Assembly: GCA_902636075.1 (NCBI GenBank) | Contig: CACPQM010000001.1 | Span: 124,001 to 188,000 of the forward strand | DNA: 64,000 nt | Source of the DNA: an uncultured Pelagibacteraceae bacterium | Lineage (GTDB): Bacteria > Pseudomonadota > Alphaproteobacteria > Pelagibacterales > Pelagibacteraceae | Reading direction: 5' to 3' | Notes under the pieces: generated by a model | The model's database searches: none | Told to the model about the DNA's origin: nothing | What the model saw: the letters and a program-made list of their open reading frames with translations, nothing else | Made by a program: the position numbers and the translations under genes | Part shown: one piece after another, positions 52,280 to 62,308 of the stretch | Layout of the letters: the number at the start of each line of letters is the position of its first letter | How positions within the stretch are numbered: position 1 is the stretch's first letter

Positions 52280-52724
52280 CATCTTATTTCTATTTATTTT
52301 TTCTTTAAATGAATTATCTGCCGAGATAAGAAAACCAAATCCAGAGATAAAACCAAGAGAAGTTATTGAGATACAACTGAATGCTTTAATGAAGAATGAC
52401 AGTCCAGAAAAAGACAGTGGTATCATTCAAACTTGGTTTTTTGCTCACCCAAATAATCAAAGAGTTACAGGACCCATTGAGAGATTTAAAAACATGATTA
52501 AGACCGATTCTTATTCAATGCTTTTAAACCACGAAAATTATGAAATTTTAGAAGTTTATAAATCTAAAGGTGTATCGACATTTGAAGTAACCATTATGGA
52601 CAAGGATAAAAAATATTACAAATTCAAATGGCAAGTTGAAAAATACGAAGTTGATGGATTTTTAAAAAATTGTTGGCTCACTACTGCAGTATCTCAACCA
52701 ATGCCAATGGGCTCTTCTATTTAA
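52251..52724 (+). CDS. DUF4864 family secreted protein
   Basis: 157 residues from ATG 52251; the ORF track starts inside the previous gene. MLKIQPAIYSILFLFIFSLNELSA is a signal peptide. The mature part (PREVIEIQLNALMKNDSPEKDSGIIQTWFFAHPNNQRVTGPI) fits DUF4864, seen in cyanobacteria and marine bacteria, a small NTF2-like fold. It overlaps the upstream gene by 29 bp and shares one base with the next start. Function unknown. Confidence 0.75.
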   Translation: MLKIQPAIYSILFLFIFSLNELSAEIRKPNPEIKPREVIEIQLNALMKNDSPEKDSGIIQTWFFAHPNNQRVTGPIERFKNMIKTDSYSMLLNHENYEILEVYKSKGVSTFEVTIMDKDKKYYKFKWQVEKYEVDGFLKNCWLTTAVSQPMPMGSSI

Positions 52725-52939
52725 TGAAAAAACCTAGTTTTCCAGTACGAATTGCAATACTTATGGCAATTCTTTGTATCCCACCGATTGGTGCCACCCA
52801 GATAGGTTGGTATTATTTTGGACAAACTATGGGAGTAAATTTTGGTATGGCTGCAGGAGTGGTGAGTGTAATAACTGCCGCATATTTAATGTACCAAATG
52901 GGTTGGAGAGATGACGATGATGATGATTATCCCTATTAG
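52724..52939 (+). CDS. Small membrane protein with acidic C-terminal tail
   Basis: 71 residues from ATG 52724 (TAATG overlap with the preceding stop); the track gives a longer frame. Two hydrophobic helices (VRIAILMAILCIPPIGATQIG and GMAAGVVSVITAAYLMYQM) are followed by RDDDDDDYPY, a run of six acidic residues. No family was recognised. It lies 40 bp before the DMGDH-like gene. The acidic tail could bind metal or a partner. Confidence 0.65.
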   Translation: MKKPSFPVRIAILMAILCIPPIGATQIGWYYFGQTMGVNFGMAAGVVSVITAAYLMYQMGWRDDDDDDYPY

Positions 52940-52979
52940 AATTATGTTTAGTTTATAGAAAAAATTTAGTAAAAATCGC

Positions 52980-55415
52980 ATGATGAAATCAAAAGCAAAA
53001 GTTGTAGTAGTAGGTGGTGGAGTTGTTGGCGTTAGTGCTCTGTATCACTTAGCTAAAAAGGGCTGGTCTGATGTTGTTTTGATTGAAAGAAAGGAATTAA
53101 CCTCAGGTTCAACATGGCATGCAGCTGGTCTACTTCCATTATTTAACATGAGCTACTCAGTTGGCCAGTTACATAAATATGCAGTTAATCTTTATAAAAG
53201 TTTAGAGGAAGAAACAGGCAAGAACGTCGGTTTCAGTGTTGTTTCAAATATTAGATTAGCAGACAACAAAGATAGAATGGATGAGTATCATCAATACGCT
53301 GGAGTTGCAAAAACTATCGGAGTAGATGTAAAATTTCTAACACCAGACCAAGTAAAAGAAATTTGGCCTTTGTGTAATACAAATGATTTAATTGGAGCAA
53401 TACAACATCCCGAAGATGGATATATTCAACCAGCAGATTTAACGCAAGCGTTAGCTACGGGCGCAAGGAATAGAGGTGCTGAGATTTATAGAAATACTAC
53501 AGTTCTGGCAATGAAACAAAATAAAGATGGATGGGTTGTTGAAACAGATAAGGGATCTATAGAATGTGATCACGTAATTTCATGTTCAGGAAATTTTGCT
53601 AGACAAACTGGTAAGATGGTTGGTTTAGATATTCCAGTAATACCAGTTGAACATCAATATATTGTAACAGAACCACATCCAGAAATTCAAAAAAGAAAAA
53701 AAGAAGGTCTTCCAGAAATGGGAGTTTTGAGAGATAGCGATAGCAGATGGTACATGAGAGAGGAAGCAGGTGGTTTAATTTTAGGACCATATGAAGATGG
53801 TGCTCCTGCCTGTTATGTAGATGGTCCTTCAAAGGAATCTGAGTATGAACTTTTTCAAGAAGATCTAGATAGACTTGCTCCTCATATTGAAGGAGCTATT
53901 CATAGAGTTCCAGCATTTGGAGAGGTAGGTGTTAAAAAAGTTTACAACGGTGCTATTTGCTATACTCCAGATGGAAATCCGATAGTTGGTCCAGCATGGG
54001 GATTAAAGAACTTTTGGATTAATGAAGGTCATAGTTTTGGAATTACAGCAGCCGGTGGAGCCGGATGGCAATTAGCAGAGTGGATTGTTGATGGTGAACC
54101 TACAATTGATATGCTTGGAGTAGAACCAAGAAGATATGGAGATTATTGCTCAAAATCATATCTTAAAGAGAAGAATGAAGAAGCTTACAGTCATGTATTT
54201 ATAACTCACTTTCCAGATGAAGAAAGACCAGCTGCAAGACCTTTAAGAACAGCCCCGTGTTATGACAGAATGAAAAATCTTGGTGCAGTTTTTGGTCAAA
54301 AATTTGGATGGGAAAGACCAAACTTTTTTGCAACTGATGGCATGGAACAAAAGGATGATTGGTCATTTAGAAGATCTAATTGGTTCAAAGCAGTTGAAAA
54401 AGAGTGTAAAAATGTAAAAGAAAATGTTGGACTGCTAGATATGACCGCATTTGCTAAATGTAGAATTAAAGGACCTGGAGCTGAAGAATTTTTAGATAAG
54501 TTGGTAGCAAATAAATTACCAAAAAAAGTTGGTAGAATTAATTTATGTCATGCATTGAATACAAAGGGAGGTGTTCACTCAGAATTTACAATAATGAGAG
54601 AGTCAGAAAATAGTTTTTATCTTGTTTCTGCTGGAGCTTATCAAAGATTGGATCACGATTGGATATTTGGTTGGATGCCAAAAGATGGATCAGTTCAATT
54701 TGAGAATTTAACAAATAGCAAAGGTGTTCTTGTAGTATCAGGACCAAAAGCAAGAGAATTAATGCAAAGAGTATCAAATGATGACTTTTCAAATGAAAAT
54801 TTCAAATGGTTAAGTGCAAAACAAGTAGATGTAGGTTTTGCACCCGTTAATGCGATGAGGGTTAACTTTGTGGGAGAGCTTGGATGGGAACTTCATCATC
54901 CTATTGAATATCAAAATCATATTTTCGATAAACTTATGGATGCAGGTCAAGACTTAGGTTTAAAGCCTTACGGTATTAGAGCAATGAACAGTTTAAGAGT
55001 TGAAAAATCATATAAACTAGTTGGAACTGAATTATCAATTGAGTATTCACCTTATGAAAGCGGATTAGATAGATTTATTCATCCAAACAAAGGAAGTTTT
55101 ATTGGACTTGATGCTTTAAATAAATGGAGAGAAAAAGGCTTTGATAATAAGCTTGTTACTCTAGAGGTTCACGAAACTAGTGATGCGGATGTATTAGGAA
55201 ACAACCCAATTTATGAAAATGGTAGTGTTGTAGGACGTGCAACTGGTGGTGATTTTGGATTTAGACTAGGAAAATCTATCGCACTAGGAATGGTTAAACC
55301 AGAGTTAGCAAATGTTGGACAAAAACTAAGGATTGATATACTTGGTAAAATGCATGAGGCAACAATTTTAGAAGAAAGTCCTTACGATGCAGAAAATAAA
55401 TTATTGAGAGCTTAA
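52980..55415 (+). CDS. Dimethylglycine dehydrogenase-like FAD-GcvT fusion (second copy)
   Basis: 811 residues. DAO domain: [19 protein letters not shown], and [14 protein letters not shown] with the covalent FAD histidine. GcvT domain from about residue 450: [36 protein letters not shown] and the THF core, ending [18 protein letters not shown]. It directly precedes etfB (TAATG) and etfA, which fits DMGDH passing electrons to ETF. It resembles the 801-aa copy at 43.7 kb but is clearly different. Sarcosine, dimethylglycine or another N-methyl compound is the likely substrate. Confidence 0.88.
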   Translation: MMKSKAKVVVVGGGVVGVSALYHLAKKGWSDVVLIERKELTSGSTWHAAGLLPLFNMSYSVGQLHKYAVNLYKSLEEETGKNVGFSVVSNIRLADNKDRMDEYHQYAGVAKTIGVDVKFLTPDQVKEIWPLCNTNDLIGAIQHPEDGYIQPADLTQALATGARNRGAEIYRNTTVLAMKQNKDGWVVETDKGSIECDHVISCSGNFARQTGKMVGLDIPVIPVEHQYIVTEPHPEIQKRKKEGLPEMGVLRDSDSRWYMREEAGGLILGPYEDGAPACYVDGPSKESEYELFQEDLDRLAPHIEGAIHRVPAFGEVGVKKVYNGAICYTPDGNPIVGPAWGLKNFWINEGHSFGITAAGGAGWQLAEWIVDGEPTIDMLGVEPRRYGDYCSKSYLKEKNEEAYSHVFITHFPDEERPAARPLRTAPCYDRMKNLGAVFGQKFGWERPNFFATDGMEQKDDWSFRRSNWFKAVEKECKNVKENVGLLDMTAFAKCRIKGPGAEEFLDKLVANKLPKKVGRINLCHALNTKGGVHSEFTIMRESENSFYLVSAGAYQRLDHDWIFGWMPKDGSVQFENLTNSKGVLVVSGPKARELMQRVSNDDFSNENFKWLSAKQVDVGFAPVNAMRVNFVGELGWELHHPIEYQNHIFDKLMDAGQDLGLKPYGIRAMNSLRVEKSYKLVGTELSIEYSPYESGLDRFIHPNKGSFIGLDALNKWREKGFDNKLVTLEVHETSDADVLGNNPIYENGSVVGRATGGDFGFRLGKSIALGMVKPELANVGQKLRIDILGKMHEATILEESPYDAENKLLRA

Positions 55416-56164
55416 TGAAAATTTTAGTCGCTGTAAAAAGAGTTATTGATTATAACGTTCAAATTAGAGTTAAAGAGGACGGTAGTGGAGTTGTTACTGA
55501 TAATGTTAAAATGTCAACAAACCCACCAGATGACAATGCTATTGAAGAAGCTGTAAAAATTAAAGAGGCAGGCAAAGCAAAAGAAATAATAGCTGTTACT
55601 GTTGGTGAAGAGAAAGCTCAAGAAACAGTCAGAAAAGCTTTAGCGGTAGGAGCGGATAGAGGAATTCATGTAAAGGTTGATGGTACCATTGAGCCTCTTG
55701 CTGTTTCTAAAATTTTAAAAAAAATTGTTGAAAAAGAAAATCCAGATTTAGTCTTTATGGGTAAACAAGCAATTGATGATGACTGTAATCAAACAGGCCA
55801 AATGTTAGCAGCACATTTAAATTGGCCACAAGCAACTTTTGCATCAAAAATTGAGGTAAACGATAAATCATTACAAGTTACCAGAGAGGTAGATGAAGGT
55901 CTGGAAACTATAGAAGTTAATACACCAGCTATTGTTACGTGTGATTTAAGATTAAATGAGCCAAGATATGCGTCACTGCCAAATATAATGAAAGCTAAAA
56001 AAAAACCTATTGAACAGATTAATGCGTCAGATCTAGGAGTTGATACAAACCCTAGAATAGAACATATTAAGATTGAAGAACCACCGAAAAGAAAAGCGGG
56101 TATAAAAGTTGCTAGTGTTGAGGAATTAGTGCAAAAATTAAAAAATGAGGCTAAGGTAATTTAA
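55415..56164 (+). CDS. etfB: Electron transfer flavoprotein beta subunit
   Basis: 249 residues. [23 protein letters not shown] at the start, [10 protein letters not shown], and [24 protein letters not shown] (AMP/FAD region) are typical of EtfB. With EtfA it carries electrons from the DMGDH-like enzyme to ETF-QO. It overlaps both neighbours by one base. Confidence 0.96.
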   Translation: MKILVAVKRVIDYNVQIRVKEDGSGVVTDNVKMSTNPPDDNAIEEAVKIKEAGKAKEIIAVTVGEEKAQETVRKALAVGADRGIHVKVDGTIEPLAVSKILKKIVEKENPDLVFMGKQAIDDDCNQTGQMLAAHLNWPQATFASKIEVNDKSLQVTREVDEGLETIEVNTPAIVTCDLRLNEPRYASLPNIMKAKKKPIEQINASDLGVDTNPRIEHIKIEEPPKRKAGIKVASVEELVQKLKNEAKVI

Positions 56165-57117
56165 TGTCAGTTTTATTAATAGCAGAGCATAACAACAAAG
56201 AGGTAAAACCATTTACTTTAAACGCGATTACAGCTGCATCGCAAATAGATCAAGATCTTCATGTACTGTTAATTGGAAGTAAGGCAGATGATGTTGCAAA
56301 ATCTTTATCTGAAGTTTCTTTAGTAAAAAAAGTTCTGCATATAGATCATGAAATTTATGAAAATTATATTGCTGAGAATTATACTGCAGCAATTTTAAAA
56401 CACGCTGATAAATATTCACATATTATTTGCTCAGCAAATACATTTGGAAAAAACCTTATGCCAAGAGTAGCAGCATTATTGGATATTTCACAAGTAAGCG
56501 ATATTATAAAAGTTATATCTCCCGATACTTTTTTAAGACCAATTTATGCTGGAAATGCATTTGCTACAGTTAAAAGTAATGATGAAAAAAAATGTGTTAC
56601 TATTAGACCAACATCATTTGAAGCGGCTGAAACAACTGGAGGATCTGCCGAAATAGAAAAAATAGATGCAGCAGACCAAACTGAAAATACGAAATTTATT
56701 AATAGAGAAGAAATCAAATCAGATAGACCTGAATTAGGCACAGCTAGAATAGTAATTTCAGGTGGTAGAGGCTTGCAAAGTGGAGAAAATTTCAAATTAA
56801 TAACTGATGTAGCGGATAAATTAAATGCTGCAATAGGAGCTTCAAGAGCTGCGGTTGATGCTGGATATATTACAAACGAACATCAAGTAGGACAAACAGG
56901 AAAAGTTGTTGTACCTGATCTTTATATAGCAGTTGGAATTTCTGGAGCCATTCAACATTTAGCAGGAATGAAAGAAAGTAAAGTTATTGTTGCTATAAAT
57001 AAAGATGGTGAAGCACCTATTTTTAGTGTCGCAGATTACGGCCTAGAAGCTGATTTATTCGAAGCACTTCCTCAATTCTTAGAGGAACTGAACAAATTAA
57101 ACACTATACAAAAATAA
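56164..57117 (+). CDS. etfA: Electron transfer flavoprotein alpha subunit
   Basis: 317 residues. The C-terminal FAD domain shows VISGGRGLQSGENFKLI, AAIGASRAAVDAGYITNEHQVGQTGK and DLYIAVGISGAIQHLAGMKESKVIVAINKD. It forms the FAD-binding half of ETF. Its gene overlaps etfB by TAATG and is followed 21 bp later by the ETF-QO gene. Confidence 0.96.
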   Translation: MSVLLIAEHNNKEVKPFTLNAITAASQIDQDLHVLLIGSKADDVAKSLSEVSLVKKVLHIDHEIYENYIAENYTAAILKHADKYSHIICSANTFGKNLMPRVAALLDISQVSDIIKVISPDTFLRPIYAGNAFATVKSNDEKKCVTIRPTSFEAAETTGGSAEIEKIDAADQTENTKFINREEIKSDRPELGTARIVISGGRGLQSGENFKLITDVADKLNAAIGASRAAVDAGYITNEHQVGQTGKVVVPDLYIAVGISGAIQHLAGMKESKVIVAINKDGEAPIFSVADYGLEADLFEALPQFLEELNKLNTIQK

Positions 57118-57138
57118 CAAATACTGTAAGAAATTAGT

Positions 57139-58758
57139 ATGTCCAGAGAAGTGATGGAATACGATGTAGTAGTCGTAGGTGGCGGACCATCGGGACTTTC
57201 AACTGCAATAAAATTAAAGCAGTTAAATCCAGATATTAATGTCTGCCTTTTAGAAAAAGCATCTGAAATAGGTGCACATATTTTATCCGGGAACGTGTTT
57301 GAAACGCGAGCCTTAGATGAACTATTGCCAAATTGGAAAGATCTTAATCCACCAATTAAAACAAAAGTTAACAAAGAAAAGTTTCTATTTCTAGGAAAGA
57401 CAAAAAAAATTAGTTGGCCAACTTGGTTATTACCTAAAGTACAACAAAATCATAACAATTATATTATTAGTCTAGCTAATCTATGTAGATGGCTGGCTGA
57501 ACAAGCTGAAACTCTTGGAGTTGAAATATTCCCAGGTTTTCCTGCAAGTGAAGTTTTATATAATGAAGATGGTTCTGTTAAGGGTGTAGCAACTCAAGAT
57601 ATGGGTTTAGATAAAGAAGGTAATAAAAAAGATAGTTATGAACCAGGAATGGAACTTCACGCAAAAGTTACAGTTTTTGCAGAAGGGTGTAGAGGACATT
57701 TGGGTAAAGAATTAATCAAAAAATTTGATTTAGATAAAGGAAAAGATCCACAACAGTATGGAATAGGATTTAAAGAAATTTGGGAATTAAAAGAAGAAAA
57801 TCACGACGAAGGTCTAGTGATGCATACTGCAGGTTGGCCATTAGATAACAGCACCTACGGGGGAAGCTTTGTTTATCATGCTGAGAATAAACAAATATTT
57901 TTAGGATATGTCATTGGTCTTGATTATAAAAATCCACATCTTTCACCATTTGACGAATTTCAAAAGTTTAAAACTCATCCTGCGATTAGATCAATATTAG
58001 AAGGTGGTAAAAGAATATCATACGGAGCAAGAGCACTAATAGAGGGAGGTTTTCAAAGTCTACCTAAGATGTTTATGCCAGGTGCATTATTAGTTGGTTG
58101 CGATGCAGGCACATTAAATATGCCAAAGATTAAAGGATCACATACTGCAATGAAAAGTGGAATGATTGCAGCGGAAACTATTATTGATCACATAAAATCA
58201 AGCAAAGAATTATCTATTTATGAAGAAAAATTCAAAAAAAGTTGGGTTTATAAAGAGTTATATGAGGCTAGAAATGTTAAACCTAGCTTTAGCTGGGGTT
58301 TAATTCTTGGAATAATATTTACAGGAATTGATCAAATTTTATTTAAAGGAAGATTGCCATTTACACTTAAACATAAACATGCTGATCACGAAACCTTAAA
58401 ACCAGCAAGTGAAATGCCAAAAATAGATTATCCAAAACCAGATAACATTATTACATTTGATAAAACAAGTTCAGTTTATCTAACAGGAACTAATCATGCT
58501 GAAAATCAACCAGTACATCTTCAACTTAAAGATAAAGATTTACCTATAAAATATACTTTAGGTAAATACGATGAGCCTGCGCAAAGATATTGTCCAGTTG
58601 GAGTTTATGAAATTCAAAAAGAAAATGATGTTGAAAAATTTGTAATTAATTCTCAAAATTGTATTCATTGTAAAACTTGCGATATAAAAGAACCATCACA
58701 AAATATTACCTGGGTTACACCAGAAGGTGGGGGTGGGCCTAAGTACGGAAATATGTAA
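57139..58758 (+). CDS. Electron transfer flavoprotein-ubiquinone oxidoreductase
   Basis: 539 residues. FAD fold VVVVGGGPSGLSTAIKLKQL at the N-terminus, a ubiquinone/membrane-binding middle (GFQSLPKMFMPGALLVGCDAG), and a C-terminal 4Fe-4S site with CPVGVYEI and CIHCKTCDIKEPSQNITW. It moves electrons from ETF to ubiquinone at the inner membrane. Its gene closes the DMGDH-EtfBA set and ends one base before a convergent gene. Full length. Confidence 0.95.
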   Translation: MSREVMEYDVVVVGGGPSGLSTAIKLKQLNPDINVCLLEKASEIGAHILSGNVFETRALDELLPNWKDLNPPIKTKVNKEKFLFLGKTKKISWPTWLLPKVQQNHNNYIISLANLCRWLAEQAETLGVEIFPGFPASEVLYNEDGSVKGVATQDMGLDKEGNKKDSYEPGMELHAKVTVFAEGCRGHLGKELIKKFDLDKGKDPQQYGIGFKEIWELKEENHDEGLVMHTAGWPLDNSTYGGSFVYHAENKQIFLGYVIGLDYKNPHLSPFDEFQKFKTHPAIRSILEGGKRISYGARALIEGGFQSLPKMFMPGALLVGCDAGTLNMPKIKGSHTAMKSGMIAAETIIDHIKSSKELSIYEEKFKKSWVYKELYEARNVKPSFSWGLILGIIFTGIDQILFKGRLPFTLKHKHADHETLKPASEMPKIDYPKPDNIITFDKTSSVYLTGTNHAENQPVHLQLKDKDLPIKYTLGKYDEPAQRYCPVGVYEIQKENDVEKFVINSQNCIHCKTCDIKEPSQNITWVTPEGGGGPKYGNM

Positions 58759-59133
58759 TTAAGAAAGATCTATTGCAAATTTTTTTAAAGTTTCAATTGG
58801 TACCAACTTTAATGTGTTAACATGAGTTTTTTTTAAGTATATAGAACATCCAATTCCTGCCTCTAAAGCTCTTGCAACCCAACTGGCACATACACACCAG
58901 TTATCTCCATCTACCAATCCAGGAAAACCAAATTCAGGGTGAGGTGTTATCAAATCATTACCAGCCTCCTTACACCATTCTAAAAATTCGTCGTTAACTT
59001 TTACACAAACTGTGTGTAAACCACGATCGTTTTCATCTGTGTTACAACAACCGTCTCTGTACCAACCAGTTAATGGATTTTTTGAACATTCTTCAAGATC
59101 TTCACCAAGAACGTTTTTTTGAGCCTCACTCAT
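58759..59133 (-). CDS. DUF2237 family protein
   Basis: 124 residues, near full length for DUF2237. NVLGEDLEECSKNPLTGWYRDGCCNTDENDRGLHTVC and GLVDGDNWCVCASWVARALEAG are the conserved cysteine-rich segments. Function is unknown. It overlaps hisI by one base (TAATG) on the minus strand. Confidence 0.9.
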   Translation of the reverse strand: MSEAQKNVLGEDLEECSKNPLTGWYRDGCCNTDENDRGLHTVCVKVNDEFLEWCKEAGNDLITPHPEFGFPGLVDGDNWCVCASWVARALEAGIGCSIYLKKTHVNTLKLVPIETLKKFAIDLS

Positions 59134-59600
59134 TAAATTTTAGTAGGATTAGGTTGTCCTTTATAAACAACTTCTGGATCAAATTTTTTCTTTTCTTCTT
59201 CAAATTTCATTTCTACTTTACGTCCATTTTCAATTTTGCCTGTAGGTACTGATCTATAAAAACATGATCTGTAACCAACATGACAACTTGCACCATCACC
59301 AATATCTACAGTTATCCAAACTGCATCTTGATCATCGTCAATTCTTATTTCTTTTACTTTTTGAGTAAAGCCGCTAGTTTTTCCTTTATGCCAAATTTCT
59401 TTTCTAGACCTGCTCCAGTAGTGAGCTTCTTTTGTTTCTATTGTTAATTTTAAAGCTTCAACATTCATATAACCGTGCATTAGGATCTCTTTAGTTTCTG
59501 CACATGTTGTAATTACAGGGATTAAGCCATCATTATCGAATTTTGGAGATAAAAGGTTACCTTCCTCTATATCAGCGACATTTTCTCTTTTTTTAAACAT
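59133..59600 (-). CDS. hisI: Phosphoribosyl-AMP cyclohydrolase
   Basis: 155 residues. HisI opens the ring of PR-AMP in histidine synthesis. Visible motifs are EAHYWSRSRKEIWHKGKTSG, the metal-binding DDDQDAVWITVDI, and GASCHVGYRSCFYR with the zinc cysteines. The N-terminus is extended by about 25 residues relative to the core. No hisE is fused or adjacent. Divergent from folE. Confidence 0.94.
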   Translation of the reverse strand: MFKKRENVADIEEGNLLSPKFDNDGLIPVITTCAETKEILMHGYMNVEALKLTIETKEAHYWSRSRKEIWHKGKTSGFTQKVKEIRIDDDQDAVWITVDIGDGASCHVGYRSCFYRSVPTGKIENGRKVEMKFEEEKKKFDPEVVYKGQPNPTKI

Positions 59601-59679
59601 ATATAAGTCGCATTATCTAACATATTACTGAATATATTAAATATTTTAAATTTAAGGATTTACTGTATAAAAAGGCGCT

Positions 59680-60288
59680 ATGAAATTAGTAAAAGACACA
59701 GACAATAAAAATTTAGAGACTAAACAAGTTTCAGATAAAGAAGCTGAAGAAGCTTTGATTAAGATATTAACTTGGATTGGTGAGGATCCAAATAGAGAAG
59801 GTTTGTTAGAAACACCAAAGAGAGTAATAAAAGCATATAAGGAATTTTTTAGTGGGTATAAAGAGGATGCTAATAAAGTTTTAGAAAAAACTTTTGGTGA
59901 CGTTGAAGGATATAATGACATGGTAATTCAAAAGAATATATCTGTGCAAAGTCATTGCGAACATCATATGGTTCCAATATTGGGTATGGCACACGTTGCA
60001 TACATACCAAAAGAAAGAGTTGTAGGACTAAGTAAGCTAGCAAGGGTTGTTGATGTATTTGCAAAAAGGTTGCAAACACAAGAAAGATTAACACTACAAA
60101 TTGCTAAATCAATTATGACTGCTCTTGATGCTAAGGGTGTTGCAGTAACAATCGATGCAGCTCATCAATGTATGACTACTAGAGGGATAAAAAAAGAAAG
60201 AGCATCTACAGTTACTAATTACTTTTTAGGTCAATTTAAGGACGATCTTTCTATTCAGAATAGATACTTACGATTTATTAAAGAATAG
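59680..60288 (+). CDS. folE: GTP cyclohydrolase I
   Basis: 202 residues, full length. It makes dihydroneopterin triphosphate, the first step of THF synthesis. Zinc ligands are in QSHCEHHMVPI and AAHQCMTTRGI; SKLARVVDVFAKRLQTQERLT is the typical central helix. It supplies the folate cofactor that the many GcvT domains in this window need. It precedes the AcuI-like gene by 13 bp. Confidence 0.96.
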   Translation: MKLVKDTDNKNLETKQVSDKEAEEALIKILTWIGEDPNREGLLETPKRVIKAYKEFFSGYKEDANKVLEKTFGDVEGYNDMVIQKNISVQSHCEHHMVPILGMAHVAYIPKERVVGLSKLARVVDVFAKRLQTQERLTLQIAKSIMTALDAKGVAVTIDAAHQCMTTRGIKKERASTVTNYFLGQFKDDLSIQNRYLRFIKE

Positions 60289-60301
60289 AGTATAATTACA
60301 C

Positions 60302-61306
60302 ATGTCTGATACTTTCAAAGCCCTGGTTATAAACCAGGTGGGTGAAAATTTTTCTCAAGAAGTTAAAGAATTAAATTTTGATTTTTTAAACGAAGGTGAG
60401 GTTTTAGTAAAAATACAATACTCTGATTTAAATTATAAAGATGCTTTGATTTTAAAAGATGGTGCAAAATTAGTAAAAGAGTTTCCAAGGATTCCTGGAA
60501 TTGATTTCTCAGGTACAGTAGCAGAAAGTAAGTCAGATGAATTCAAAGAAGGTGATGAGGTAATACTTACTGGTTGCAGAGTTGGAGAATTATTTCACGG
60601 AGGATTCTCTCAATATGCAAGAGTTAAAAAAGAATTTCTTATAAAGAAACCTTCAGGTATTGATTTAAAGCAAGCAATGATGATGGGTACAGCAGGTTTT
60701 ACTGCTATGTTATGTGCCTTTGCAGTAAAAGCAAAAGAAGAATTATTACTACAAAGCAAAGTGAACGATGTCCTTGTAACAGGTTCAACTGGTGGTGTAG
60801 GGATGGTTGCAGTAAATATTCTGTCAAAAATGGGATGTAATGTAACTGCAATCACAGGAAAACCTGAAAAAGCTGATTATTTAAAAGAATTAGGAGCAAA
60901 AACTGTTTTAGATCGTAAAGAATTTGAAGGTGAACCAAGATTAATTGGCAAAGGTACTTGGGATGGTGTTGTTGACACTGTCGGTGGAAATATTTTAGCA
61001 AATGCAATATCTCAAACAAGATTAAAAGGAATTGTAGCTGTCTGTGGTAATGCGAGTGGAACTAACAAATTAAATACTTCTGTAGTTCCTTTTTATATCA
61101 GAGCTGTAAAACTATGGGGCGTAGATTCAGTTAATGTAAGCAATAAAAGAAAAGAATTCGTATGGGGTGAAGTACCAAGTTTAGTAGATTTTAGTATTAT
61201 TGAAAAATCAATTAAAATAGTTGGGCTTGAGGAATTATTGACTGTATTTCCGGAAATGCTTGAAGGAAAATTGAAAAATAGAATTTTAGTGGACGTAAAT
61301 AAATAA
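60302..61306 (+). CDS. acuI: Acryloyl-CoA reductase-like MDR enzyme (AcuI/YhdH family)
   Basis: 334 residues, zinc-independent MDR. DLNYKDALILKDGAKLV and FPRIPGIDFSGTV at the N-terminus, VTGSTGGVGMVAVNIL (NADPH fold) and WGVDSVNVSNKRKE at the C-terminus match the YhdH/AcuI family. AcuI reduces acryloyl-CoA, formed from DMSP-derived acrylate, to propionyl-CoA. The DddP-like gene at 48.4 kb could be the source of acrylate. A general quinone-reductase role cannot be excluded. It overlaps the LysR gene by one base. Confidence 0.82.
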   Translation: MSDTFKALVINQVGENFSQEVKELNFDFLNEGEVLVKIQYSDLNYKDALILKDGAKLVKEFPRIPGIDFSGTVAESKSDEFKEGDEVILTGCRVGELFHGGFSQYARVKKEFLIKKPSGIDLKQAMMMGTAGFTAMLCAFAVKAKEELLLQSKVNDVLVTGSTGGVGMVAVNILSKMGCNVTAITGKPEKADYLKELGAKTVLDRKEFEGEPRLIGKGTWDGVVDTVGGNILANAISQTRLKGIVAVCGNASGTNKLNTSVVPFYIRAVKLWGVDSVNVSNKRKEFVWGEVPSLVDFSIIEKSIKIVGLEELLTVFPEMLEGKLKNRILVDVNK

Positions 61307-62196
61307 TGGATTGGGATAAATTAAAAATTTTTCATGCAGTAGCCGAAGCTGGGAGTTTTACAAGCGCTACCGTAATTCTAAATCTAAGCCAATCTGCAAT
61401 TAGTAGACAAATTCAATCTTTAGAAGAAGATTTAAAAGTAAAGTTATTTGAAAGACATGCAAGAGGATTGACACTTACAGAAAATGGTGAATACGTTTAT
61501 AAAACTGCACATGAAGTTATCAGTAAACTTAAAGAGGTAGAAACAACTTTAGGAGATCAAAAACATAAACCAACCGGAAAACTAACAATTACAACTGTTA
61601 GAAGTTTTGGTACTCACTGGTTAACACCGAGAATTCAAGAGTTTATGCAATTAAATCCAGAAATTGAAATAGAATTAATTTTTGACGATAAAGAGTTAGA
61701 TTTAAGCACAAGACAAGCCGATATAGGAATATTTATGAGAAGACCAAAGCAACTTAATTATATTCAAAGAAAACTAATGGACATAAATTACCATATATAT
61801 GGCTCAAATAAGTATCTAGAAAAACATGGTATGCCTAAATCTATAAATGATTTAAACAAGCATAACTTTATATCATTTGGTAGAGGAGCCCCATCACCTG
61901 TGTTTAACCCAGATTGGGCATTAAAACTTGGTATAAAAGATAATAAAAAAAGAAAACCTGTTATGAAAGTAAATAGCGTTATGGGTTTACTGTTAGCAGT
62001 CGAAAGTGGTGTAGGCCTTGCGGCTCTTCCAGATTATTTAGTTTCTTTATCTCGAAATGTAATTAAAGTTCTACCCAGTGTTGAGGGTCCAATTACAGAG
62101 GCTCACTTTGTTTTTCCTGAATCATTAAAAAATGTAGCTAGAGTGACAACCTTCAGAAACTTTCTTTATAGTAAAATTTCGGAATTTAAGTCTTAA
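61306..62196 (+). CDS. LysR-family transcriptional regulator
   Basis: 296 residues. N-terminal winged helix: LKIFHAVAEAGSFTSATVILNLSQSAISRQIQSLEEDLKVKLFERH. The effector domain follows from about residue 90 (TITTVRSFGTHWLTPRIQEF to GVGLAALPDYLV). TAATG coupling to the AcuI-like gene suggests it may control acuI or genes nearby; no target site was seen. The ligand is unknown. Confidence 0.93.
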   Translation: MDWDKLKIFHAVAEAGSFTSATVILNLSQSAISRQIQSLEEDLKVKLFERHARGLTLTENGEYVYKTAHEVISKLKEVETTLGDQKHKPTGKLTITTVRSFGTHWLTPRIQEFMQLNPEIEIELIFDDKELDLSTRQADIGIFMRRPKQLNYIQRKLMDINYHIYGSNKYLEKHGMPKSINDLNKHNFISFGRGAPSPVFNPDWALKLGIKDNKKRKPVMKVNSVMGLLLAVESGVGLAALPDYLVSLSRNVIKVLPSVEGPITEAHFVFPESLKNVARVTTFRNFLYSKISEFKS

Positions 62197-62238
62197 AATA
62201 TCAATAATATTTTCATTAAGTGCGTCATTAATGCGATT

Positions 62239-62276
62239 GATAATCATTATCATTGAGAATAGTTATCAAAATCATT
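62239..62276 (+). promoter_or_regulatory. Tandem Fur-box-like operator
   Basis: GATAATCATTATCATT (62239-62254) is very close to the classical Fur consensus GATAATGATAATCATTATC core, and GAATAGTTATCAAAATCATT (62257-62276) is a second, weaker copy directly downstream. It lies about 50 bp before the ATG of an iron(III)-binding protein gene, as expected for iron repression. Confidence 0.75.
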
Positions 62277-62308
62277 ATAAATTATAAAAAACTAAAAGAT
62301 AGAGATAT

